Made by a program: the position numbers and the translations under genes. The notes under the pieces are model-generated. The model did not search any database. It was given only the letters and a program-made list of their open reading frames with translations, and had not been told where the DNA came from. Positions 32,852 through 41,897 of a stretch of 46,138 nt of DNA are shown here, in pieces. The DNA is from Acidimicrobiia bacterium. GTDB taxonomy: Bacteria > Actinomycetota > Acidimicrobiia > Acidimicrobiales > Bin134. The DNA lies in assembly GCA_022822905.1 (NCBI GenBank), contig JAJDYE010000020.1, positions 1-46,138 on the forward strand, written 5' to 3'. The first letter of the stretch is position 1. Every line of letters starts with the position of its first letter.

Positions 32852-35800
32852 CCACACTCGACCACTACGTCTCCACCTCACCACGCTTCGCCCGCTCGGC
32901 GAATCTCGAGCGGGACGTAACCTCAATTGACCCCCTTGATGGGTACATCGTCACCGCACGCGCCATAGATGTTGTTGATCGCCTCGCGACCCGAGCCACG
33001 TGCAGCGCATCTGGTGGCGCTTGGTCAATCACAGGACCGTATGGATCTGGCAAGTCCTCGCTGGCTCTTCTAATTGATGGAGCATTCGGCGAAGAAGGCG
33101 AGGTGCGCAACAAGGCTTTGGACCTCATTGGTACGACCGCCCCCGATCTAGAGGACAAGATTCTCCATGCCCACGAACTCCACGGCACGATCCGGTCGGG
33201 CTTTTGCCGAGCGGTGGCAACAGCGGGCCGGGAACCAATAGGTCACACAGTCCTGCGTGCTCTTCACTCGGCGGTCGTACGCCGTTTTGACAAGATCCCG
33301 CCACCCTCCAAATTCAAGGCATCGCAGGTCCTCAAGGATGCCCTAGCTGACGAAGCATCGGACGATCCTCGCCGGACAGGACCATCTCCCTCAGCGCTTC
33401 TTGCCGTAGCTCGTTGCCTTGCTGAATCGGCACCTCTCCTCATCGTGATCGACGAGTTCGGCAAGAATCTTGAGGCAATTGCTAGTACGCCCGATTCTGA
33501 TCCGTACCTCCTTCAGCAACTCGCTGAGGCTGGACAGGGGGGTGGGGCCCCAATTTTCACCTTGACTCTGCAGCACCTGTCGTTCGAGGACTACTTCACA
33601 ACCGCCGGAAACCTGGAGCATCGCGAGTGGGCCAAAGTGCAGGGACGGTTCGAAGATGTGCCCTTTACGGATTCACCGGCTGAGACGCGAGCGCTCATCG
33701 CAACGGCTTTTGATGTAGACAACTCGCTTCGCGACCAGATCAACGCTTGGGCAGCGGACATGGCGACAGCCATGGGAAAGCTGGGGATGGAGGATCTGTC
33801 CACCAGTGACACCATTGCCAAGAGCTTTCCGCTCCACCCCCTCGCCGCGGCCATCCTTCCCGAGTTGTGCAGCCGGTACGGTCAGAACGAACGCACGCTC
33901 TTCTCTTTTCTTGCGGGGAGCGATTCCTCAGCAGTTCCAGCGGTTCTTGCACGAAAGGAACTAACGGACACGAATCATCTTCCTGCCATTGGGTTGTCTG
34001 AGGTATACGACTATTTCATCGAAGGAGAAATCGCCGGATCTCCTGGTGTGAACGGGAGCCGGTGGAGGGAAATCGCCACTTGCCTGCGTGATGCGCACGG
34101 ACTCAGTGCTCAAGAATGGACTTTGGCGAAGTCGATCGCCATCCTGAATCTGGTCGGAGCTTCGGGAACGGTACGAGCATCCAAGACTCTTCTGGGACAA
34201 GTAGCGAGGCGCCCAGCATCAACTCTCCGAAAGCTGGAGCAACGCGGACTCATCACATATCGCGCGTTTGCTGACGAATACCGGGTCTGGCAAGGAAGCG
34301 ACCTAGACGTCCGTTCCCTCGTTGAAAGTGCTACAGCGACTCTGGCAAAGCTCCCTCTGATCGAGATTCTCTCGCGCTTCGATCCTCCCGCCCCGGTGAT
34401 AGCAGCGCGCCACTCTGCTGAGTACGACACACTTCGTATCTTCACCCGCCGCTTCGCGACCTCCTCGGAGATCGTCAAACCCCTCAGCCCTTTCTCAGAA
34501 GCCGACGGCGAACTGCTGCTTCTCGTGGACTCCGAATCCCATTGTCCAGCGATTGCCGACACCCGATTGAGTAAGCCGATTGTTGCGGCAGTACCCACCA
34601 CCCTTGCAGCCTTAGATGCCTCAGCGCGGAACCTCGCTGCAATCCACCAGGTTCTCGACTTGCCCGAAGTGACCAATGACTGGGTAGTTCGAAGCGAACT
34701 CGGGGAGCAGCTCGCGCAGGCTGAAACGCTGTTTCATGAAGCCCTAATATCGACTTTCGATCCGCAACATTGTGACTGGTTTCTCCTGAGCGAAGATGGA
34801 GCAGAACCCCTTACCACTGGTCGTGGCACAGCCGCGCTGTCGGCAGCCGCCGACCGGGCGTTTCATCTAGCAGCCCGGTTCGGTAATGAGATGATCAATC
34901 GCACGGCGCTCACCTCTCAGGGAGCCAAGGCGCGGAGCATGCTGCTGACTGGGATGATCGAACGCGCTAGCGAGGTCGACCTTGGATTCAAGGGCTATGG
35001 GCCAGAGGTGGCGATGTATCGGACTGTCCTCGAGCAAAGTGGCATGCACCGATCCGTTCCGCGCAGTGACGCCCTAGTGTTCGCAGAACCCAAAGATGTG
35101 TCGCTTCTGCCAGCGTGGAAGGCCATGGAGGCAGAGTTCAGGCGCTCACGAAAGCGTCGCATAAATCTCAACGACCTGTTCGCGGTTCTCATGTCCTCAC
35201 CCATAGGTATGAAGGCCGCAGTGGTCCCGGTATTCGCAACAGCCGGCTTGCTTGCACACGCGAACGAGATAGCCATCTATGAACACGGCACGTTCAAGCC
35301 CTTGCTCAGTGCCGAACTTTCGGAACGCATGGTCAAGAACCCCGGCCATTTTGAAATCAAGCACTTCGCTAACACAACAGGGGCGCGACGACAGGTCATT
35401 GACGAACTGGCAGCCCGGCTTGGGGTTCGCCCAACTTTCCGCAAGCACCGAGTTGCAAACGTTCTTGCGATTGTCGGACATCTCGTATCCCGAGTAAATC
35501 GGCTCGACAACTACACACGCCAGACTAGGAACCTCCCGGAGTCAGCCAAGGATGCACGGGAAGCCCTGTTCACGGCTGTTGAGCCGGATGAACTCCTGTT
35601 CGATGCTCTCCCCAAAGCACTGGGCTTCAGGCCAGTGCCAGCAGACACCAAGTCATACGCGAAGGCACGAGCCTACGCAGAAAGCGTTGGTGCGGCACTT
35701 GAGGATCTCACTGGCTGCCTTGAGAATCTCCTCGGCGACCTTTACGACCTGCTTCTCGAAGAGAGTGGCGAGACCTCCCGTCTCGCAATCCTCGGACAGG

Positions 35801-36318
35801 CTGTTGCTCTTGAGAATGAAGTGCTCGATCCGAAGGTTCGGGCATTTGTCTTTAGACTTGCCGACGACAGCGCCCACACCAATATGGAGTGGATCAAAGC
35901 GGTTGCGATGGTGGTAGCCGAAAAGGCTCCAAGTGAGTGGACCGACGATGATCTAGCACGCTTCCGACATGAAATGCCCGAGCACATAGCCGCCTTCCAA
36001 CGGCTAGTGGCCCTTCATGCGGAACACAGGGCTAATGGGGGTGGCCCGTTCGAAGCTCTGCGTGTGACGGTCACTCAATCTGATGGCACAGAACTCGCTC
36101 GCCTCGTTGGAATCGACCAAAGCAGCCGTCAGATGCTTGAGCAGGTCCTCGATGACACTCTCAAAAGGCTCTCGAAAGTAACCGGTTCCCATCGGCGAGC
36201 AGATCACGCCCTCCTCGCACTCCTGGGTGAGCGGATGATGTCGACTGGTAGAACCGAGGAACACACTAGCACTACGGAAGTCGATCTCAGACGAACAGAG
36301 AAGGCACATCATGGCTGA
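32848..36318 (+). CDS. sspC: Large P-loop ATPase, SspC-like
   Basis: 1156 residues, start ATG 32848 overlapping sspB by four bases. The N-terminal P-loop domain has Walker A GPYGSGKS (63-70) and Walker B LLIVIDEF (197-204). The fold is of AAA+/STAND-like type, with a sensor-like 'ILTLQHLSFEDY'-type stretch shortly after. The rest (about 330-1156) is long and helical, with winged-helix-like elements ('ASTLRKLEQRGLITYRAFADEYRVW', about 455-480) and no nuclease motif that I can see. Size, position and P-loop match SspC, the ATPase of the phosphorothioation machine that presumably couples ATP hydrolysis to DNA handling by SspB and SspD. It ends eight bases inside the next gene. Confidence 0.82.
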   Translation: MTTLDHYVSTSPRFARSANLERDVTSIDPLDGYIVTARAIDVVDRLATRATCSASGGAWSITGPYGSGKSSLALLIDGAFGEEGEVRNKALDLIGTTAPDLEDKILHAHELHGTIRSGFCRAVATAGREPIGHTVLRALHSAVVRRFDKIPPPSKFKASQVLKDALADEASDDPRRTGPSPSALLAVARCLAESAPLLIVIDEFGKNLEAIASTPDSDPYLLQQLAEAGQGGGAPIFTLTLQHLSFEDYFTTAGNLEHREWAKVQGRFEDVPFTDSPAETRALIATAFDVDNSLRDQINAWAADMATAMGKLGMEDLSTSDTIAKSFPLHPLAAAILPELCSRYGQNERTLFSFLAGSDSSAVPAVLARKELTDTNHLPAIGLSEVYDYFIEGEIAGSPGVNGSRWREIATCLRDAHGLSAQEWTLAKSIAILNLVGASGTVRASKTLLGQVARRPASTLRKLEQRGLITYRAFADEYRVWQGSDLDVRSLVESATATLAKLPLIEILSRFDPPAPVIAARHSAEYDTLRIFTRRFATSSEIVKPLSPFSEADGELLLLVDSESHCPAIADTRLSKPIVAAVPTTLAALDASARNLAAIHQVLDLPEVTNDWVVRSELGEQLAQAETLFHEALISTFDPQHCDWFLLSEDGAEPLTTGRGTAALSAAADRAFHLAARFGNEMINRTALTSQGAKARSMLLTGMIERASEVDLGFKGYGPEVAMYRTVLEQSGMHRSVPRSDALVFAEPKDVSLLPAWKAMEAEFRRSRKRRINLNDLFAVLMSSPIGMKAAVVPVFATAGLLAHANEIAIYEHGTFKPLLSAELSERMVKNPGHFEIKHFANTTGARRQVIDELAARLGVRPTFRKHRVANVLAIVGHLVSRVNRLDNYTRQTRNLPESAKDAREALFTAVEPDELLFDALPKALGFRPVPADTKSYAKARAYAESVGAALEDLTGCLENLLGDLYDLLLEESGETSRLAILGQAVALENEVLDPKVRAFVFRLADDSAHTNMEWIKAVAMVVAEKAPSEWTDDDLARFRHEMPEHIAAFQRLVALHAEHRANGGGPFEALRVTVTQSDGTELARLVGIDQSSRQMLEQVLDDTLKRLSKVTGSHRRADHALLALLGERMMSTGRTEEHTSTTEVDLRRTEKAHHG

Positions 36319-37159
36319 AGAAATCCGGCATATCTGTGGCATCTCTGGCGGCAAGGACTCCAGTGCCCTAGCGGTGTACCTGAAGGACCGTGTACCGCAG
36401 ATGGAGTACTTCTTCTGCGACACCGGTGCTGAACTTCCCGAGACTTACGAATTCCTGACCAGGCTTGAGGTGATATTGGCGAAGCCAATCGCCCGCTTGA
36501 ATGCTGATCGGGGATTCGACCACTGGTTCGAGATCTTCAGGGGAGCGCTACCTTCGCCTCAGATGCGCTGGTGTACCAAGAACATGAAGATCAAGCCGCT
36601 TGAGAAGTGGATTGGCGACAATCCGGCGGTTTCCTACGTCGCCATACGATCCGATGAGTCGGACCGCAAGGGGTACGTCTCTACGAAGCCGAATATCGAG
36701 AGCCGCTTCCCATTCGTCGAAGACGGCATCGACCACGCCGGCGTGATGCGGATTCTCGACCATGCCGGAATCGGGCTCCCCGCCTACTACGAGTGGCGAA
36801 CACGCTCGGGGTGCTACTTCTGCTTTTACCAGCGCAAAGCAGAATGGATCGGCCTCGCCGACCGCCATCCTGACCTGTTTGAGCGAGCAGTCGCTATCGA
36901 GCAGAAGGTCCTTCAGGACGCTGGCGTGTCCGGTGATGCTGACTTCGGCGACCAAGCAATGAAGGGCCGCCAGTACACATGGTCAGGCGGCGAGACGCTC
37001 GTGCAACTCCGCGCCCGACGAACCGAAATCCTCGAACGCCACGAAGCTGCCATTGCCCGCACCGCCCGAGCCCAGCCGAACCTTCCTTTGGTTGAAGCCC
37101 TATCCGATGTGCTAGACGATGACGACAACACTGACCCCTGCAATGTTTGTGCTCTATGA
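36311..37159 (+). CDS. sspD: PAPS-reductase-fold ATP pyrophosphatase, SspD/DndC-like
   Basis: 282 residues. The PP-loop ISGGKDSS (11-18) binds ATP for adenylation, and FCDTGAELPETY (36-47) is the conserved strand of PAPS-reductase-like enzymes. Cysteines lie at MRWCTKNMKIKP (Cys88) and in GCYFC (168/171), with a C-terminal CNVC pair (277/280). These are candidates for sulfur relay and Fe-S or zinc binding, as in DndC. It activates the DNA backbone phosphate with ATP and inserts sulfur received from the cysteine desulfurase. It overlaps the preceding gene by eight and the following by four bases. Sulfate assimilation is unlikely in this context. Confidence 0.88.
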   Translation: MAEEIRHICGISGGKDSSALAVYLKDRVPQMEYFFCDTGAELPETYEFLTRLEVILAKPIARLNADRGFDHWFEIFRGALPSPQMRWCTKNMKIKPLEKWIGDNPAVSYVAIRSDESDRKGYVSTKPNIESRFPFVEDGIDHAGVMRILDHAGIGLPAYYEWRTRSGCYFCFYQRKAEWIGLADRHPDLFERAVAIEQKVLQDAGVSGDADFGDQAMKGRQYTWSGGETLVQLRARRTEILERHEAAIARTARAQPNLPLVEALSDVLDDDDNTDPCNVCAL

Positions 37160-39411
37160 CCTCAAGCCAGTCCCCCGGACAGGTCGGGGGAGCTACAACA
37201 GGCCCACTGCCGCACCAAGACGCCTCGGATCACTCGTATAGCTGGTCGGAGCCGTCGTTTGGTTCTAATTCGCCTGCACCCTGGGGCAGCCCTCCCACCC
37301 CGATCCTTCCCCGCTGGTACTTCGAGACGCTATACACAACTGAACTTCCGTCGTCCTTGCAAAAGATTGCCTCCCCAGGGGTGAAGCTTCGGCTTCTGGG
37401 AGACTTGGCGACTCTTTGGGAGCAGCGCACACATCCCCTGAACAAAAGCGAGCACGGCGAGCTCATTGAATTGGCCTACCGGATTGCCTATCCCCCTGAC
37501 GAGCTCGTCGCGATCCCCGAAGGGATTGACGCCGCCGAGTTAATTCAGTGCCCGTTGAAAGTGCGGACGCTGAACCGCCTCAGACAAGCGCTCAACGCCG
37601 ACATGCTAGGCAAGCTCAAGCCGATAACCGTCGGCCAGCTCTTTAAGCTGAGAAGCTTCGGCCTGGTGTCCCTGCTCGATCTGATGTGCGTGGTCGAGGC
37701 CGCACTCGACCGCGGGCTCCTTCGCCACCCGGTATTCTCCCCTCCCCACCACATGCCCCCGACTGGCGCTCTGGCTTCCTCAACCCTGACGGATCCGGAA
37801 CCGCCAGACCCCTCATCGGTTGCGTGGGATTCTGCTGTACCCGTCCTCAAGAGACTTATGGCGGCATCGATAGCGACCCATGGGAACGAGACACTTGCCG
37901 ACGGGCTCAACAGCGGCTTGGGAAAGCTCGCGGTCGAACTTGGCATGGACGACTGCCTTGCAGACATCGTCATCTCCGACCTGAGCGGAACACGGCCGCT
38001 GGCCGAAGAAGTGATTGCGTCCCTGACCGGGCTTTGGGAGTCGCTCACACCGCTAGACAAGGCCATCCTCCGACAGCGCGTCCTCGCCGCCGAGCCACAG
38101 ACCCTTGAAGAGTTGGGGCAAGGGGCAGGATTGACACGCGAGAGAATCCGTCAAATTGAGGGCATGGTCAAAAGCCGCCTCCACCACCCTTCAGCCTCAG
38201 GGGCGGCAGCCCTGTGTTGGGTGGGCATGCTCGGTGTGCTGCTGCGCCACCAGCTCGGCCCGATCACCGCCCCGGGCAAACTCGAGAACCGGATCACCGC
38301 TGCGTTTCCTCTGGCCGGTCACAACGACGACGGGAGGGTAGTAGCGGAGATGGCCCGCCATCTGCTCCGAAAGAACTCCGGCTACTCGACCGCCGATGGC
38401 TTCTGCCTCAGCCAAACAGCCGACGAAGCCATCAAGGGGCTCAAAACCGCAGCCAGAGATCTTGCCGACGAGGTTGGGGTCATCGCCGAGCCCGACCTCA
38501 TGGCCCGCCTACCGAACGAAACCTGGCAGCGCCACTGGGACCAGTTGATCACCCTTTGCGGTTTGCACCGCATCTGCGGCCATTTGGCCCTTCGCGACAC
38601 TGCCAAGGCCAAAGCCAAAGCAGCGGTGTTGTCTATCGGACGCCCCGCCACAAGAGAGGAGATCGCGGAGCTCTGCGGTCTTGCACCCAACCGGCTCGGC
38701 GCGCAGCTATCGGCCATCCCCGGCGTGATTCGGGCTGACAGGAAGCGGTGGGGTCTTGCAGAGTGGATCGAAGACGAGTACGAGGGGATTCCAGCCGAAA
38801 TCATCCAGCGCATCGAAGAAGACGGCGGTGCCACGCGATTGGAAAGGCTCTTGGAAGAACTCCCCCGCATGTTCGACGTGACCGAGGGCAGCGTTGAGGC
38901 GTATGCGAAGTCCGCCCGGTTCATGATCAGCGACGGCTACGTCAGCGTGGCCGATCCCTCTCAGATCACATTGCGAGCCTTGGAGGATGTTATTCACGGT
39001 CGCACCGACGACGGACAGCCGTTTTGGAGCTTCAAGGTCGAAAGCCGTTACTTCGACGGCTACAGTCTCGCCGGCCTGCCCCCTGAGATCGCCAAGGCCC
39101 TGGGTTGCGAGCCTGATGGCAATATGCGAGTGCCGGTGCTAGCACCTGAGGGCTGCGGAGCGGTTTCGGTGCGCTGGCCGCTCGCCTCGGTAACTGGCGC
39201 AACGCTCGGCTACCTCGCCGACCCGCTGGGCCTGCTCGGAGCCCAACTGGGCGAGCGTATCCACCTCGTCCTCGAATCCTCCCGAAGCGTCTCGCTGCGC
39301 CGTCCCAGTCAGCCCCAGCACGCGGCTAACCACCCAGAGGGCGACGATGACTCATCGGAACGGGCCAAGGAACTCCTTGAGCGCATGAAGGAACGCCGAC
39401 GGGGATTTTGA
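37156..39411 (+). CDS. RNA-polymerase-like DNA-binding protein: alpha-CTD-like plus sigma-70 region-4-like HTH (defence operon)
   Basis: 751 residues from ATG 37156, which overlaps the sspD stop as ATGA. A disordered Pro/Ser/Gly N-terminus (1-50) is followed by a segment (about 127-183) that matches the RNA polymerase alpha C-terminal domain pattern: PLKVRTLNRL...ITVGQLFKLRSFGLVSLLDL, the helix-hairpin-helix that touches UP elements. Residues about 295-342 (LTPLDKAILRQRVL...TLEELGQGAGLTRERIRQIE) read as sigma-70 region 4, the -35-recognising HTH. A winged-HTH-like piece (about 485-537, GRPATREEIAELCGLAPNRL) and a beta-rich C-terminus follow. No regions 2/3 or polymerase catalytic parts exist, so it is not a working sigma factor. 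It may recognise DNA or sense polymerase for the defence system. Confidence 0.75.
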   Translation: MTSSQSPGQVGGATTGPLPHQDASDHSYSWSEPSFGSNSPAPWGSPPTPILPRWYFETLYTTELPSSLQKIASPGVKLRLLGDLATLWEQRTHPLNKSEHGELIELAYRIAYPPDELVAIPEGIDAAELIQCPLKVRTLNRLRQALNADMLGKLKPITVGQLFKLRSFGLVSLLDLMCVVEAALDRGLLRHPVFSPPHHMPPTGALASSTLTDPEPPDPSSVAWDSAVPVLKRLMAASIATHGNETLADGLNSGLGKLAVELGMDDCLADIVISDLSGTRPLAEEVIASLTGLWESLTPLDKAILRQRVLAAEPQTLEELGQGAGLTRERIRQIEGMVKSRLHHPSASGAAALCWVGMLGVLLRHQLGPITAPGKLENRITAAFPLAGHNDDGRVVAEMARHLLRKNSGYSTADGFCLSQTADEAIKGLKTAARDLADEVGVIAEPDLMARLPNETWQRHWDQLITLCGLHRICGHLALRDTAKAKAKAAVLSIGRPATREEIAELCGLAPNRLGAQLSAIPGVIRADRKRWGLAEWIEDEYEGIPAEIIQRIEEDGGATRLERLLEELPRMFDVTEGSVEAYAKSARFMISDGYVSVADPSQITLRALEDVIHGRTDDGQPFWSFKVESRYFDGYSLAGLPPEIAKALGCEPDGNMRVPVLAPEGCGAVSVRWPLASVTGATLGYLADPLGLLGAQLGERIHLVLESSRSVSLRRPSQPQHAANHPEGDDDSSERAKELLERMKERRRGF

Positions 39412-39413
39412 GG

Positions 39414-41684
39414 ATGCTCGTCGACGAGACCACCCTCCAGCCAGGCCTGTACCGGCTTCCCGAAGACCCGATTGGTCCCAAGGTGCTCGTACCCGGATTC
39501 CGGTCGGCCACATCGGTGCGCGCCGCTTTCGGCTGGTTCTCCGCGGGTTGGATCGAGCGACTTGCCCCCGGCCTAGCCGAGTACCTCAGCCGCCCAGACG
39601 CCACCCCGATCCGCTTTACTGTCGCTCCCGTCTTCTTCCCCCAAGAACGACACGCAGTCGAGCAGGGTTGGGCCATGACGGCAGAGGAAGCCGCACAGCG
39701 GGTGACAGACGTATTCGTACAGGGGCGGGTGGACGCTACCGCACTGGGACAACACGCCCTTGACTGCTTGGCATGGATGATCGCGGCCGACCGGCTCCGG
39801 CTGCGGATCGCCGTGCCTAAACCAGATTCCAACTACCACCCCAAGATATGGCTGTTCGACGACGGCACCGATCAGGTGCTGGTTAGGGGATCGGCAAATG
39901 CAACAGGCCGCGGGTTGAGCGGCGGGGTTGAGCACATGGACGTAGACGTGACCTGGAACGAGCCGGGACGCAACCGCGTTGCCACCGGTATCGGCATCCT
40001 TGACGACTGGGAGCAGGGGCTCAGCCTGGGACTCGAGCAAACAGTGGACCTGCCCGTCGCGCTGCGAGACGACATCATCAAAACCGCCCCCGCTGCTGCC
40101 CCCACCCCCGACCACTTCTTGCAAGCCGCTGAAGAATCGTCTGCAAGGCAATGGGCCGTCGAGCCCCGGGGCCCCTTAGAGCGGCTGCAAGACCGTTTCG
40201 CCCGCCGCCTAACGGATCAAGACCTGCCGCGGCTGGCCATCCCCGACTGGCTCGAATGGCAAACAGGCGACTACTCCCATCAAGCAGAAGCCGTGGTCGC
40301 CTGGGAATCCGAACCCGACCCAGACCGCGGCACCATTTCGATGGCCACCGGTGCCGGCAAGACCCTCACCGCACTGATTTGCGCCACCCGAGCGCAGGAC
40401 CGGCTCGGCGACATGCCCCTGCTGATCGTGGTATCGGCCCCACATACTCCCCTTATCGCCCAGTGGGTGGGAGAGGTCGAGGGCTTTGGAATCAACGCCG
40501 TCGCGCCCACACAGGCTTCTGACAAGAATGCGACCATCTCCCGCTTATTGCAGTCCCTGAGCGGGGGCGGCACCCACGTTGCGGTGGTAACCAACGACCT
40601 CCTCTGCGATACGGCGTTTCAAAATACCGTCGCCAGCCACCTCCGCAACGCTTCTCGGCCGCTGGCCACTATGCTGATCGGTGACGAGGCCCACACGCTC
40701 GGGGCTTCAAGTTTCATCGCCAACAAGCCGGAGTTCTTCGAGCGTCGGCTCGCCTTGTCGGCAACACCGGAGCGCCAGTACGACCCTGACGGCACCGAAG
40801 AGATCTTCGATTTCTTCGGCTCGCCGGTCTACGAGTTTGGCCTCGACAGAGCAATAGGCTTCTGTTTGGTCCCCTACGACTACTACGTACACGCCACAAC
40901 ACTCGACGGCTACGAACTCGATGAGTTCAAGGAACTTACCGACCGCATACGACGCCTAGCATTCCGCCTGAAGGACGATGAAGACGACCGCGACCTCACC
41001 AGCCTGCTCATCAGGCGGCGCCGGATCATCGAGACAGCCGAATCAAAGATCCCGCTACTAGCAGCGGTCCTTCGTCACCGCGGACCTCGCTCGCTTGATC
41101 AAGCCCTGGTTTACGCCTCCGCCAAAAACCCGGAACAATTCGACAGTATCGCCAGCACTCTGACCGGCCTTGACGTGCGCTGGGCACCCGTCACCCAAGA
41201 GACCACGGCCAGCACCAAACAGCTCAGCAAGACGTTGTCAACGTTTGCCGCAGGCGGCTTTCAAGTGTTACTAGCCAAGAAGGTACTCGATGAGGGAGTG
41301 GACATTCCGAGTGTCCGCGAGGCGTTCCTGGTTGCTTCCTCTACTGTGGAGCGTGAGTGGGTTCAACGGCGCGGCCGGGTGCTGCGCCGCCACCCCGACA
41401 AACCGTGGGCTGTCGTGCATGACTTCGTCGCGCTCCCACCCGCTGATCTGTTTAGACAGGCAGGGAGACCAGACAACGACCTCAAGAAGATTGTTCAAAG
41501 CGAGTTGTCAAGGGCCTATTCGTTCGCAGCCCACGCCCGCAATGCCACCGGCACCGATGGCGTCCTAGCCCATCTTGACCGTATTGAGAAGACTTACTGG
41601 CCGACAAACGGGGCCGCTCCAGTCCTAGAGTCTGCGGGCGACTATCTCATCGCACCTGCAACACCGGAAGGAAACCGATGGTAA
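39414..41684 (+). CDS. PLD-nuclease / DEAD-DEAH SF2 helicase fusion protein (defence operon)
   Basis: 756 residues, ATG 39414, two bases after the previous stop. The N-terminal phospholipase-D-like domain has one HKD-type motif: NYHPKIWLF (His142, Lys144) followed by RGSANATGRGLSGGVE (Ser160, Asn162), typical of PLD nucleases that cut DNA. The SF2 helicase core has Walker A MATGAGKT (310-317), motif II GDEAH (423-427), motif III LSATPE (448-453) and motif VI QRRGRVLRR near 640. The architecture resembles type III-like restriction helicases and PLD-helicase proteins in defence islands. It probably translocates on DNA and cleaves it. The four-gene modification core upstream suggests that lack of sulfur marks the target. 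Confidence 0.85.
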   Translation: MLVDETTLQPGLYRLPEDPIGPKVLVPGFRSATSVRAAFGWFSAGWIERLAPGLAEYLSRPDATPIRFTVAPVFFPQERHAVEQGWAMTAEEAAQRVTDVFVQGRVDATALGQHALDCLAWMIAADRLRLRIAVPKPDSNYHPKIWLFDDGTDQVLVRGSANATGRGLSGGVEHMDVDVTWNEPGRNRVATGIGILDDWEQGLSLGLEQTVDLPVALRDDIIKTAPAAAPTPDHFLQAAEESSARQWAVEPRGPLERLQDRFARRLTDQDLPRLAIPDWLEWQTGDYSHQAEAVVAWESEPDPDRGTISMATGAGKTLTALICATRAQDRLGDMPLLIVVSAPHTPLIAQWVGEVEGFGINAVAPTQASDKNATISRLLQSLSGGGTHVAVVTNDLLCDTAFQNTVASHLRNASRPLATMLIGDEAHTLGASSFIANKPEFFERRLALSATPERQYDPDGTEEIFDFFGSPVYEFGLDRAIGFCLVPYDYYVHATTLDGYELDEFKELTDRIRRLAFRLKDDEDDRDLTSLLIRRRRIIETAESKIPLLAAVLRHRGPRSLDQALVYASAKNPEQFDSIASTLTGLDVRWAPVTQETTASTKQLSKTLSTFAAGGFQVLLAKKVLDEGVDIPSVREAFLVASSTVEREWVQRRGRVLRRHPDKPWAVVHDFVALPPADLFRQAGRPDNDLKKIVQSELSRAYSFAAHARNATGTDGVLAHLDRIEKTYWPTNGAAPVLESAGDYLIAPATPEGNRW

Positions 41685-41887
41685 GCAACTACGACAGAAT
41701 CCTGGACGAGATCACCACCGAAGCCGTCCGTGTCGCCACCGAGAACGGCCTGCGCGCCGAACCCCTCATCGAGCTAGTCATGAAGATCGTCGACACCGAG
41801 GATCGCCACCGCATCAAGCCAATCGAGGTAAGGAAAGACATTGAGAACATGATCACAACTGCTGCATTGGACCTCTTGCGGAGCTAA
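41678..41887 (+). CDS. Small helical protein of the defence operon, unknown
   Basis: 69 residues, ATG 41678, overlapping the helicase gene by seven bases. It is nearly all predicted helix with mixed charge (YDRILDEITTEAVRVATENG, then a second helix around LIELVMKIVDTEDRH and a third after KPIEVRKDI). There is no signal, metal motif or HTH. The open frame is bounded by an AAGGAG that serves the next gene. It may be a small subunit bridging helicase and SMC-type ATPase. I do not recognise a family. Confidence 0.7.
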   Translation: MVSNYDRILDEITTEAVRVATENGLRAEPLIELVMKIVDTEDRHRIKPIEVRKDIENMITTAALDLLRS

Positions 41888-41897
41888 GGAGCCTGCC

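Noticed and set aside
30636..37159. Reading the locus as canonical Dnd or as BREX type 4 (which also has a PAPS-reductase-like gene)
   Set aside because: There is no DndB, and the second gene is a DUF4007 protein as in Ssp. PglZ, BrxC-like and BrxL genes expected for BREX are absent.
36311..37159. Assimilatory PAPS/APS reductase
   Set aside because: It lies within the overlapping defence operon directly after the SspC-like gene, and its Cys pattern is of the DndC/SspD kind.
37156..39411. A sigma factor or anti-phage transcription regulator in the ordinary sense
   Set aside because: Regions 2 and 3 needed for promoter melting and core binding are missing; only a region-4-like HTH is seen in a 751-residue protein.
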